DNA of 28,135 bases from Bipalium vagum (lineage: Eukaryota; Platyhelminthes; Tricladida; Geoplanidae): positions 1-28,135 of the forward strand of contig JBBMKC010066509.1 of assembly GCA_037834085.1 (NCBI GenBank). The letters run 5' to 3'. The notes below the pieces were generated by a model that saw only the letters and a list, made by a program, of their open reading frames with translations, was not told where the DNA came from and did no database searches. The position numbers and the translations under genes were made by a program. The stretch's first letter is position 1, and every line of letters starts with the position of its first letter. Positions 22,701 to 27,680 of this stretch are shown here, piece by piece.

Positions 22701-24398
22701 ATTTGTCTCAGAGAAATTTAATCTCAGAGCTGTCCAATGATAATTTTCCCCCACCTGAAATCAAATAGGTATGGACAAAATTGGGTACTTGTGTGGTGAA
22801 TGAAAAAATTGCACTTTAAAATTTGGCCACACACCGAGCAACAAGCTGCAGCAAGAAACGGAGTGCTCATCAAATCATCACAGGAGATAGGTAACAAACT
22901 TGAAGCACATCAACGTTCAGAATTAAACAAGATTTGTGTAACAAGAAAAAAAGAAGTTGTACCAGTCTTGTACACTGGAAATTATCCAGAAAATCCAGAC
23001 AATCGACAAACACATATACATAAATCAATTACGTATGATATTATGAAAGACTGGTTAAACAAATAAAAGTAATTCTTCTTCATAATAACGTGAAACCACA
23101 CACCGAAATATCGACAAAACCACTCTCCAAAAACTCAACTGAGAGGATCAATTCTCCTTATTAACCAGATGTTTGGCTAACAGATTTATAACTTTTCTGC
23201 TCGATGTCTAATGAAAAAAAACATGAACATCTTAAAAAGGGGTTAAACAGTTTCTTTCAAAGTAGATCTGGCGATTTCTGAAATAAATGTTTCGACAAAC
23301 GGGTAGAAAGATAGAAGAAAGTACAAAATAAAAACGGAAAATTATTTAATTGATTTTTCATTATTAAAATGTTTTATTGATTATAAATATACAGGGTGTT
23401 TATTATGTATGTTAACATACTTTCATTTTAAATATTTTAACAAACAATAAAAATATAAAGTAGGTATTACGTTTTTATTTGAATAACATATTTAAGAACA
23501 AATACAATATTTAATTATATATAATTTGACGCCGGTTGATAGCTAGGCAATGGCTTAATCGAGACAGTACAATTAGAAATGCTCGCTGGCACATTCCAGT
23601 ATCTACTTCATTACAAACATGTCTGATTTTATCCTTGAGCTCAGCGATTATATGAGGTCTGTCTCTGTACACATTTTGTTTTAGATATCCCCTCAAGAAG
23701 AATTCTGGCGGAGTTAGATCGGGTGAACAAGGAGGCAACTCAATTGGGCCTCGTCTTCCAGTCCAGCGATTTTGGAACTTTTTGTCTAGCCAGTTCCTGA
23801 CTTTTTGTGAATATTACGCAAGTGCCCCATCGTGTTGTAAGTACTTACGACCTCTTGTTATTCTAGGCCATAAAAACTTTTCCAGCATCTCTAGGTATGA
23901 CTCACCAGTTCCCGTATCTTCGAAGAAGTATGGCCAATGATTCCTTGTGAACTTAAACCACACCAAACCGTTATCCCGGCCCTAGGGTTTCTAATATGAA
24001 TTGTTATTTTAGGGTTAGAGTAGGCCCAATAGCAGCAATTGTGTTGGTTAACAACTATATATATTATATTATATTATATATTTCAATGGTTATATTATTT
24101 TTGATTCAAGTTAAGATTTATAATGATTAATTAAAATTGAAAGTATTTGTTTGAAATAACATGACACTTGATTGGTTGACCAACTTATCAAAGTACCAAA
24201 ATGAAAATTTAAAAAACTATTGGCAACATTTGATATAACGATTCAAACTGTAGTTATAACTTACCAAATCATAAATCATAGCTATAGTGATTCCTAACTT
24301 CAGTATAACTGGTTTCATATAATCTGTTGGTGGCCGAATATTCTTGTCATAATTTTTAAAAAGACGTCTTATAACCTGATATTCCTGAGATTTTTGTC
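1846..24398 (-). CDS. Nicotinic acetylcholine receptor-like non-alpha subunit (7 exons; first exon missing)
   Basis: This is a pentameric Cys-loop ligand-gated ion channel subunit of the nAChR type, a plasma-membrane protein of nerve or muscle. Seven minus-strand exons give about 390 residues (numbered from the first complete codon, at 24396). In order they carry the N-terminal helix (YDKNIRPP), loop D Trp56, loop A ([10 protein letters not shown], 86-95), the Cys-loop (Cys129 and Cys143, 13 residues between), loop B GSWAY, loop C (187-198), TM1 (about 213-236), TM2 (243-260), TM3 (275-299), a loop of about 55 residues, and TM4 (about 361-380). The codon phases at all six joins fit. Loop C has Gln193-Ser194 where alpha subunits have Cys-Cys, so this is a non-alpha subunit. 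Glu241 (-1') and Glu262 (20') flank TM2, as in cation channels. The signal-peptide exon is not identified. A glutamate-, GABA- or glycine-gated channel is unlikely given the FPFD Cys-loop and the GEKVTL pore entrance. Confidence 0.93.
2570..3480 (-). mobile_element. Decayed mariner transposase, nearly full length
   Basis: Minus-strand frames recover mariner transposase blocks in the right order. They are a helix-turn-helix end near 3230, the linker [17 protein letters not shown] (about 3130-3190), and a C-terminal stretch [15 protein letters not shown] (about 2740-2795). The last switches frame at the third catalytic aspartate ([10 protein letters not shown] in the alternate frame) and closes with [15 protein letters not shown] near 2600-2640. 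Several frameshifts and stops make it non-functional. It lies inside the last intron of the receptor gene, on the gene's own strand. Terminal inverted repeats were not recognised, so the ends are approximate. Confidence 0.8.
3481..3924. other. A+T-rich intron, nothing recognised
   Basis: This is low-complexity A+T-rich sequence between the mariner relic and the TM1-TM2 exon, immediately after that exon's donor. No motif or reading frame of note was seen. Confidence 0.5.
3925..4118 (-). CDS. nAChR-like subunit, TM1-TM2 exon
   Basis: The acceptor tttttacag precedes A at 4118, which completes Arg210 with the AG left by the loop C exon. The donor is ATAG|gttagt after 3925. The 194 bases encode [18 protein letters not shown] (TM1 with the invariant Pro-Cys), the [11 protein letters not shown] turn, and TM2, ending [14 protein letters not shown]. 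Pore numbering puts Glu241 at -1', Leu251 at 9' (the gate leucine) and Glu262 at 20'. Positions 10' and 11' are Leu and Tyr, where most nAChR subunits have Ser and Leu. The exon ends with one base of the Gly275 codon. Confidence 0.95.
4119..4779. other. A+T-rich intron, possible degraded start of a mariner
   Basis: From about 4500 the composition is less A+T-rich, and the stretch may be the heavily decayed 5' part of the mariner at 4780-5210. No transposase block could be matched with confidence before 4780. Confidence 0.35.
4780..5210 (+). mobile_element. Mariner fossil (Hsmar1/cecropia-like), C-terminal half
   Basis: Plus-strand frames give consecutive mariner blocks. They are [16 protein letters not shown] (about 4807-4855; the family pattern is HPKKVMVTVWW), [13 protein letters not shown] (second catalytic aspartate, about 4957-4996) and [16 protein letters not shown] (third catalytic aspartate, about 5038-5085). 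The tail covers a frame with [10 protein letters not shown]. The blocks resemble the mariner subfamily that includes human Hsmar1/SETMAR. Stops and frame changes are present, and the N-terminal DNA-binding half with the first catalytic aspartate is not recognisable. It is inserted in the intron between the TM1-TM2 and loop C exons, opposite to the gene. Confidence 0.8.
5211..5864. other. A+T-rich intron, no gene seen
   Basis: The open frames at 5272-5552 are short, hydrophobic by virtue of T-richness, and match nothing recognised. The first part may be 3' non-coding sequence of the adjacent mariner. Confidence 0.4.
5865..6122 (-). mobile_element. Tc1-like transposase fragment (N-terminal DNA-binding part)
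   Basis: An 85-residue open stretch on the minus strand ends with [20 protein letters not shown], then [11 protein letters not shown]. This resembles the second helix-turn-helix of Tc1-type transposases followed by their KKPLISKKN linker. The catalytic domain is not seen downstream (below 5865). The piece lies in a receptor intron on the gene's strand. The call rests on pattern resemblance over about 45 residues, so a mariner or other IS630-type origin remains possible. Confidence 0.5.
6123..6898. other. A+T-rich intron, nothing recognised
   Basis: No open frame, repeat array or transposon block stood out in this stretch. Confidence 0.5.
6899..7040. mobile_element. MITE of Tc1/mariner type (142 bp, long terminal inverted repeats, TA site)
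   Basis: The left end reads GGGGTCCGCAAAAAAGCTTC. The right end, reverse-complemented, reads GGAGTCCGCAAAAAAAACTT. The match continues through CGTTTTT for about 27 bases with few differences. Both sides abut a TA (6897-6898 and 7041-7042), the target duplication of Tc1/mariner elements. The interior of some 85 bases is pure A+T-rich filler with no coding capacity. This is a short non-autonomous element. Its parent transposon is not in the window, as none of the other ends here begin GGGGTCCGC. Confidence 0.8.
7074..8241 (-). mobile_element. IS630/Tc1-type transposon with CAGGGTGTC terminal repeats, both ends present
   Basis: The left end reads CAGGGTGTCGCGTATATAGT. The right end, reverse-complemented, reads CAGGGTGTCCCATATATAGT, and weaker similarity runs on for another 15 or so bases. 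Each end abuts TA (7072-7073, 8242-8243). Transposase remnants run on the minus strand. They are a helix-turn-helix with [17 protein letters not shown] (about 7890-7960) and, in another frame, FSDKKIF near 7790, matching the (F)SDEKIF first catalytic aspartate of a common invertebrate IS630/Tc1 group. Later catalytic motifs are too decayed to place. The total of 1168 bp is normal for the superfamily. It sits 197 bases from the loop C exon donor. Confidence 0.75.
8438..8598 (-). CDS. nAChR-like subunit, loop C exon (lacks paired cysteines)
   Basis: The acceptor ttattacag precedes CTT at 8598 in phase 0; the donor CGCAG|gtaatt follows 8438, leaving two bases of Arg210. The 161 bases encode residues 157-209. 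They include [15 protein letters not shown] (the family's DLS.YI.NGEWD block), [17 protein letters not shown] (loop C) and FYLKLKR just before TM1. In alpha subunits loop C reads YxCC; here the aligned residues are His191-His192-Gln193-Ser194, with Tyr198 kept. Two N-glycosylation sequons (Asn181, Asn195) lie in the extracellular part. The exon is too short to have drawn attention as an open frame. Confidence 0.93.
8599..8967. other. A+T-rich intron, nothing recognised
   Basis: This is low-complexity sequence with runs of A and T. No feature was found apart from the loop C exon's polypyrimidine tract at its lower end. Confidence 0.5.
8968..9960 (+). mobile_element. Relic of an unclassified repetitive invertebrate protein family
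   Basis: Plus-strand frames carry ordered blocks of a protein family seen repeatedly in arthropod and cnidarian genomes. The first is a cysteine pair with [18 protein letters not shown] (about 8995-9050; the family has FCYVCGEF). The second is [19 protein letters not shown] (about 9190-9250; the family has MPFAVPMVWREP.NH). The third is an open stretch of 115 residues at 9555-9902 with [36 protein letters not shown] and [12 protein letters not shown]. The last pattern (DLKV..ILGLQ.GYTK.PCFLC.WDSR) is the most conserved part of the family. The copy is broken at several points and its C-terminal region is missing. The mobile-element class is unknown; the family name is from memory of the pattern, not a search. 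Confidence 0.6.
9961..10637. other. A+T-rich intron, nothing recognised
   Basis: The first hundred bases may be the decayed tail of the preceding relic (a weak [13 protein letters not shown]-like frame runs to about 9950). The remainder is low-complexity sequence. Confidence 0.4.
10638..10715. repeat. Microsatellite (TTA)26
   Basis: This is a perfect trinucleotide array of 78 bases, 26 TTA units, in the intron between the Cys-loop and loop C exons. It creates spurious poly-isoleucine and poly-leucine frames. No interruptions were seen, so it is probably length-polymorphic. Confidence 0.97.
10716..11470. other. A+T-rich intron, nothing recognised
   Basis: The sequence has short AT and ATA-rich patches (for example 11275-11340) and T runs. 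No gene or transposon block was identified before the TA at 11469-11470 that flanks the next mariner. Confidence 0.5.
11471..12667 (+). mobile_element. Mariner (mauritiana/Mos1-like), full length but dead
   Basis: The left end TGAGAATTAGTTCCCATTGT and the reverse-complemented right end TGGGAATTAATTCCCATCGT form terminal inverted repeats next to TA (11469-11470, 12668-12669). The element is 1197 bp. Plus-strand frames give, in order, [19 protein letters not shown] with KERSGQPK (DNA-binding end and linker), [19 protein letters not shown] (first catalytic aspartate; Glu of GDEKW replaced by Gly), [29 protein letters not shown] (second) and [10 protein letters not shown] (third), then a C-terminal tail near 12590. 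Frameshifts and stops scatter through it. Its right end lies 107 bases from the Cys-loop exon donor, the closest insertion to coding sequence in the window. Confidence 0.88.
12774..12954 (-). CDS. nAChR-like subunit, Cys-loop exon
   Basis: The acceptor catactttag precedes T at 12954, completing Ser96 with AG from the previous exon. The donor is CAATCAG|gttatg after 12774 and ends in phase 0. The 181 bases encode residues 97-156: [32 protein letters not shown], the Cys-loop [15 protein letters not shown] with exactly 13 residues between Cys129 and Cys143, and [12 protein letters not shown] carrying loop B Trp150. The family pattern is NG...W.PP....SSC.IDV.YFPFD.Q.C.MKFGSW.YD. The donor is a poor match to consensus beyond GT, so use of another donor a few codons away cannot be excluded. 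Confidence 0.93.
12955..14135. other. A+T-rich intron with a GC-richer patch at 13430-13620
   Basis: Most of the stretch is low-complexity. The patch at about 13430-13620 is less A+T-rich and holds a short hydrophobic plus-strand frame at 13456-13593 (see rejected items). No confident gene or transposon block was assigned. Confidence 0.4.
14136..15320 (+). mobile_element. Mariner (mauritiana-like), full length but dead
   Basis: The left end TTAGGTTTGTGAATACGTTT pairs with the reverse-complemented right end TTAGGTGTGTAAATAAATTT, and each abuts TA (14134-14135, 15321-15322). The length is 1185 bp. Plus-strand blocks are LGTWLPHK (about 14580-14605, in a different frame from its neighbours), [20 protein letters not shown] (about 14642-14700), [20 protein letters not shown] (second catalytic aspartate), [20 protein letters not shown] (third catalytic position, Asp to Asn in DY), and [12 protein letters not shown] at the end near 15240. 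Many frame changes and stops are present. It is inserted in the 7.3-kb intron, opposite to the receptor gene. Confidence 0.87.
15321..15639. other. A+T-rich spacer between two transposons
   Basis: No repeat end, open frame or motif was recognised in this short intronic stretch. Confidence 0.4.
15640..16615 (+). mobile_element. Tc1-like (DD34E) transposon, dead, ends not resolved
   Basis: Plus-strand frames carry a Tc1 transposase. The pieces are [19 protein letters not shown] (the GRPRK linker between helix-turn-helices, about 15758-15814), [20 protein letters not shown] (about 15889-15948), [20 protein letters not shown] (second catalytic aspartate, about 16245-16305), [11 protein letters not shown] (catalytic glutamate, about 16345-16380), RKVEQHNAK and the C-terminal stretch NMKDLEKIF followed by LRTLFLST and [10 protein letters not shown] (to about 16530). 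These match Tc1 order (NSPDLNPIEN; LSM..RI.AVI..KG). The first catalytic region is badly decayed, with several frame changes. No terminal repeats were matched. Confidence 0.8.
16650..18800 (-). mobile_element. Mariner, split by insertion of a second mariner
   Basis: On the minus strand the N-terminal half lies at about 18366-18780: [28 protein letters not shown] and, at its broken end, [11 protein letters not shown] (family FLHRIVTGDEKW). The C-terminal half lies at about 16690-17172: it opens with [11 protein letters not shown] (family FYDNPKRKKSW) and continues with [19 protein letters not shown] (second catalytic aspartate), [13 protein letters not shown] (third) and SSRNSPVT. The two halves meet within one motif, GDEKW-I-FYDNPK, on either side of the element at 17173-18365. 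Its own terminal repeats were not confidently matched; outer limits are estimates. Multiple frame changes. Confidence 0.75.
17173..18365 (-). mobile_element. Mariner (irritans-like) nested inside the mariner at 16650-18800
   Basis: The ends are TTAGACTGTCCTTAAGGTTA on the left and, reverse-complemented, TTAGGTTGTTCAGAAAGTTA on the right, both followed by T-rich repeats. TA flanks the right end (18366-18367); the left flank is no longer TA. The 1193-bp body encodes a minus-strand transposase: MSQMPEKIMYGI and [12 protein letters not shown] (start, about 18000-18140), [30 protein letters not shown] (linker), [38 protein letters not shown] (second catalytic aspartate), [17 protein letters not shown] (third) and [11 protein letters not shown] / [13 protein letters not shown] near the end. 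It has several frame changes but is less decayed than its host, as expected for the later insertion. Confidence 0.82.
18801..19189. other. A+T-rich intron, nothing recognised
   Basis: This may include the right-hand end of the outer mariner and the lost C-terminal half of the next one. Nothing can be matched with confidence. Confidence 0.4.
19190..19600 (-). mobile_element. Mariner fragment, N-terminal half
   Basis: Minus-strand frames give [33 protein letters not shown] and [17 protein letters not shown], followed by [14 protein letters not shown]. This is the helix-turn-helix and its preceding linker as in mariner transposases (family: EL...F..SH.TI.RHL..LGK). A PHELS-like piece in another frame near 19235 fits the linker that follows. 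No catalytic part follows below 19190. The start methionine is probably near 19597. It differs in sequence from the N-terminal half at 18366-18780, so it is a separate lineage. Confidence 0.65.
19601..20267. other. A+T-rich intron, nothing recognised
   Basis: This stretch lies directly downstream of the 110-bp exon's donor. The open frame at 19879-20073 is a low-complexity K/F/L-rich artefact. Confidence 0.5.
20268..20377 (-). CDS. nAChR-like subunit, 110-bp loop A exon
   Basis: The acceptor ctattaag precedes GAG at 20377 in phase 0; the donor AATAG|gtcaat follows 20268, leaving AG that becomes Ser96. It encodes residues 60-95: [20 protein letters not shown] and [16 protein letters not shown]. 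The family pattern W.D..L.WNP..YGGI..IR.P...IW.PD.VLYN is plain. Phe94 stands where alpha subunits have the loop A tyrosine. The 110-bp size equals that of the corresponding exon in nAChR genes across animals. An extra cysteine, Cys83, is present. Confidence 0.94.
20378..21929. other. Receptor intron without recognised transposon
   Basis: At 1.55 kb this is the shortest intron of the gene and the only one in which no transposase block or inverted-repeat end was seen. It is strongly A+T-rich with AT runs near 21040-21130 and 21450-21500. The frame at 21601-21819 is K/F/I-rich and not convincing as a gene. Confidence 0.45.
21930..21974 (-). CDS. nAChR-like subunit, 45-bp micro-exon (loop D)
   Basis: The acceptor tcttaag precedes GAC at 21974 and the donor CAA|gtaata follows 21930; both ends are phase 0. 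The 15 codons read [15 protein letters not shown], aligned with the family's DEKNQILTTNVWLNQ. Trp56 is the loop D tryptophan of the complementary binding face. Asn-Gln and the Asn of TNVW are replaced by His-Glu and Ile. A 45-bp exon at this place is a hallmark of nAChR genes. It is too short for any open-frame scan; it was found by searching the minus strand for this motif between the flanking exons. Confidence 0.9.
21975..22489. other. A+T-rich intron, nothing recognised
   Basis: The last part (from about 22240) is less A+T-rich and may be the 5' region of the mariner that follows. No inverted-repeat end was identified. Confidence 0.4.
22490..23340 (+). mobile_element. Mariner, strongly decayed, nearly full length
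   Basis: Plus-strand blocks in order are [20 protein letters not shown] followed by SEKFNL (helix-turn-helix region, about 22646-22730), VWTKLGT (about 22771), [10 protein letters not shown] (first catalytic aspartate, about 22860-22890), [15 protein letters not shown] (second; catalytic Asp replaced by Asn, about 23068-23112), a decayed SPY-PDVWLTD third site, then [20 protein letters not shown] and FQSRSGDF to about 23280. Frames change several times. It lies in the intron between the first seen exon and the micro-exon, opposite to the gene. Confidence 0.72.
23392..24010 (-). mobile_element. IS630/Tc1-type transposon with CAGGGTGTT end, truncated at 5' side
   Basis: The low-coordinate end reads TA then CAGGGTGTTTATTATGTATG, a terminal repeat of Tc1/mariner type. 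Minus-strand coding runs from about 24000: [46 protein letters not shown] (second catalytic aspartate), [20 protein letters not shown] and [20 protein letters not shown] (third catalytic site region), ending RRQIIYN and a stop at 23511. This is the invertebrate transposase group with GRRGPIEWPPRSPDLTP.DFFLWG. The N-terminal third and the other terminal repeat are missing. The C-terminal 75 residues remain open, so decay is lighter than in most neighbours. Confidence 0.82.
24265..24398 (-). CDS. nAChR-like subunit, first recognised exon (N-terminal helix)
   Basis: The acceptor taccag precedes GA at 24398; the missing upstream exon must supply one base (G for Gly, if the join is as in relatives). 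The donor GATTTG|gtaagt follows 24265 in phase 0 and is a strong match. It encodes [40 protein letters not shown] and IYDL (44 residues), the family's RLL..LF..YDK.IRP.......V.VK.G+.L.Q+IDV. There is an in-frame ATG at 24415-24417 just before the acceptor, but a start there would leave no signal peptide, so an upstream exon is more likely. Confidence 0.9.
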
Positions 24399-26999
24399 CT
24401 GGTATTAAAAAAGTCATAAAGAAATATTAAGATTTTCAATGATAAAAATAATTAATTATTAATTTAAAAAATAATTATATTAAAGAGAATCTTTAATTTC
24501 CATATAATCTTGTTTCAGAGGCCTGCAACCAGTTATCTTTTGACACTAAATTCGATTAAGATCTCAGAATTTAAAGATTAGATTATAAATTAAATTTTTT
24601 AAAAAGATCTTATTTCATTAACACGTTGAAATAATGTATGAATTACACAGTTCCATTTTATTTTTATGAATTTTACATTTACTAAATAAAAGGATTCTTT
24701 CTGTTACACAGAATTAATTGAGAAACCATTTTTCAAAAATATAAATAGTTCTATAAAAATGAGATCCTAAAATCAGTCAGTTGTCAAGTAACAATATTTG
24801 TGTTTATGAAACGTGAATTGCAAGTTCTGATACAGAATGAGCGTAAATCGTAGTTGAATTAACACGTGAGATGTAGCTTTAAATTAAGTGAGAAAACTGT
24901 AAATGTTCATATTTCGTTTTATAAAATATATGATTAATATAGGTTCAAGGATTATTCTCTTGTCTCTTGCGAGATAGAAAACTGAAGGGTGGCAGAAAAA
25001 ACCGGATGACGCATTGAGAGGTAAAATCGGCAATAGTTGTTTTATTTTGAGTATGGTTTTTTGTTTATGTAACTTATCAATTGATTCGATTTATTATATT
25101 AAAAGAATCAATTCGTATGTAGAATTTATTGATCATCATTATTTACAGCAAGACTAAATAAGACTAAACTAATTTTGAAACCAAATGACAATCATTGAAC
25201 ATTGTTACACCTTGATGGAATTAAAAAAGTTTTAGACTTGACTTTGAGATATTTTCTTTGAAGGATTGGTGGAGTAACGAACACAACCAAATCAAATTTG
25301 AAGTTTGTTCCAGTCGTTTAAAATAATTTATTAACAAAGAATTAAGTCCTTTGATAAGTCATTGCATAATATTGTTGAAAATACACTAAAATTAATGCTT
25401 AGTATAAATAATTATAATTAATAATAATAATTGTAATTAATTATAAGTTTCACATAATAAAATAAACATAATTAAACTATTATTATTCTCATTATCGCCT
25501 CCTAATGATTGAATAAAATTATTATTAATTAAAATTATTATTAATTATACTTATATCTAAAATGACCTTTGGTTTGACCCATATAAACAAAACGGGAACA
25601 AACGAATTTCAACCTAATTAAATTTTCGAAAAATTTATAATTTAAAATAATTTTTATTGGACTATATTCACTTGGACCTCGATGTATTTCATCAAATTAA
25701 TTTATATAGTTATAAATTTTATAATTATTTTATTTAATTTTCTTTTTTCTAAACTAATCTTTGAAATAAATAGTTAAGTAATCATTAGTAGTAACTTTGC
25801 ATCATTTCATTATAAGAAATCGGAGCTGAAATAAATCTCCCCCTTTTAATTTAATAAATATTTTTTAATTAAATTCATTAATTAAACATTGGGTGTACCG
25901 CCACGTTAATAATTTCCTTTTAATTCTTACAATTACTATTTCAATTAAATGTTAATTATTACTTAACTTTAGTAATGTGTTCTACATTAGGCCTTAATGA
26001 AAAGATTGTGATGATTTAATTTCAGCTATTATCGTTTCATTAGGAGATGTAGAGTAATTCTTATACGAGAATGAAAATTTACGAATACTGAAAATAATCA
26101 TCATATTTTTGAAGGAATTAATCAATGCATGTTAACTTTCTCTGTTGAATTATTAGGATTTCTTCTATTACTTTTATCATGAAATCTTTCATATTTTTCA
26201 CTTTTACCTTTTATAAGTATTAATTAACTCTTAATGAGTAAACAACAGCATTAACATAATTATATTATATTACATTATATTATTAATAAATTCTGAGTTA
26301 AGCGTATGTTTTGATCTTAAAAATGTTTTAAGAATGTGATAAATGAAAGAACATTTTCTAGGATTACAACTGTTGTCAAGTTTGAGTAACTCAATTTTTA
26401 AAATAAAATTAACAATTCTTTTAATAAGATGATATTACAACTGGGAGTTATTTGGTATTCAATTGCTATTGTGGTCTGAATGTATAGAACTACTGAACTT
26501 TCTTTGAGTTATTGGATACGCTTTGAAGCAGTAAGGTAGAAGTGAATGTAACAAGAATGATGATTTCTATGATACGGTTTGTAACATGGAAGTTTTGATT
26601 AACAGGTTTCAAAAGGTAATTTTTAAAAAGACCATTAGAAATATTAAATGCTAACGAGGATTACAAATTTTAAAAAAGATTATAGATATAAATTGAATAG
26701 TCCTTGATTGCTGACTAATGGAAATTAGAATAATTCTAAATTTGGAAAGTCCAGTAAAAATAGTTACCAAAAATAGAAATAATAATCTAAAATAGAATAA
26801 ATAATAAAAAATAGTGTATTAAAAAATTTTAATTAGTAAATTTAAATTACTAAAAATAATTAGAAGATAGAAAATTTTATATAAATTCAGTCGTCTGTAA
26901 TCATAAAGGCAGAAGAAAATAAATAAAGAAAAATCCAGAAATTTCTTGACGTTAACACGCAAAAAACAGAATTACCCGTGAACTAGAATTCAGTAACAG
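24399..26999. other. Upstream intron or 5' flank, A+T-rich, no gene seen
   Basis: If the receptor has an upstream signal-peptide exon, part or all of this is intron 1. No convincing short minus-strand exon with a start, a hydrophobic core and a phase-1 donor was found. AT-palindromic patches occur at 25390-25560 and 26260-26300. A GC-richer stretch at 24960-25030 follows the promoter-like motifs at 24740. Confidence 0.4.
24740..24778 (+). promoter_or_regulatory. Promoter-like motifs (TATA box and initiator), weak
   Basis: TATAAATAG at 24740-24748 and TATAAAA at 24752-24758 precede TCAGTC at 24773-24778, an arthropod-type initiator. Spacing to the initiator A is about 35 or 23 bases, neither ideal. 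No plus-strand gene follows beyond a short frame starting MKRELQVLIQ. In such A+T-rich DNA this may be chance. Confidence 0.2.
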
Positions 27000-27680
27000 G
27001 ATTTCAATCAATCATTATCAAGCTATACTTTTGAGACTAAGATATCAAGGAGCACAGACACTTGATCAGATATATTGTCATCTGACAGCAATCGGAAACG
27101 CAAGAAGAAACGAAGAAACTTATATAAAGCAGGCAAAACTTATATTCAAAGAGAAGAGATAATCGACTAAAAAGAGTAACACGTCGACAAAGACGACAGA
27201 CAGAATTCGATTTGCAAGTTACCTTCCATCTACAAAGAAACAATGAGAGGTGATTTAACCATCTACCCAGCAACGACAAACAGAATCAAACGAAAGCCAA
27301 GGACCCAACATTTGAGAAATACGACAGTTACCTACCGGTTGTCATCAAAAAACTATATATTTCGATTCAGAAGTATCACAGTTTTATTTCATATTTTTTT
27401 AAGTAATTGTTTTTATATTTTAAATTTAACAATATCAATTTGATTTAAAATTGACTATTGTAAATATCTTTAAAATTCAACGGAATTAAACAATTGGATA
27501 GATCCCCAATTGTTGTTCCATCATCAAAATATTTTTTGTAACCTTTTATAACCTTTTTGCTTTCTCAACGCCAGGTAGGGCAGAGAAGCGCGTTTTCAAT
27601 TCGAGGGCTCTTTAAGCTAAGACTGCAAAGAGTTTAACTGATATTCTAAATTATTCCGGGACTTGTCATTAATAATATTG
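27000..27680. other. GC-richer, purine-rich island of unknown nature
   Basis: Between about 27000 and 27350 the plus strand is rich in GA and AAC words with few T runs (for example gcaagaagaaacgaagaaac), unlike the rest of the flank. A further GC-richer patch at 27540-27640 contains cgccaggtagggcagagaag. No known protein was recognised in any frame. It could be an untranslated first exon, a retroelement remnant, or an old non-coding RNA. Confidence 0.3.
27489..27514. repeat. Short hairpin
   Basis: AACAATTGG (27489-27497) and CCAATTGTT (27506-27514) are perfect inverted copies, and the inner ggat-ag-atcc also pairs, giving a 26-base hairpin with a small bulge. Function unknown. Confidence 0.5.

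Noticed and set aside
22521-22754. 77-residue minus-strand frame [14 protein letters not shown]...
   Set aside because: The plus strand here reads as the helix-turn-helix region of a decayed mariner, so this frame is its shadow.
27037-27279. Minus-strand 80-residue frame with hydrophobic patches as a possible signal-peptide exon
   Set aside because: It has no phase-1 donor in a sensible place, is cysteine- and arginine-rich, and is not like a receptor leader.
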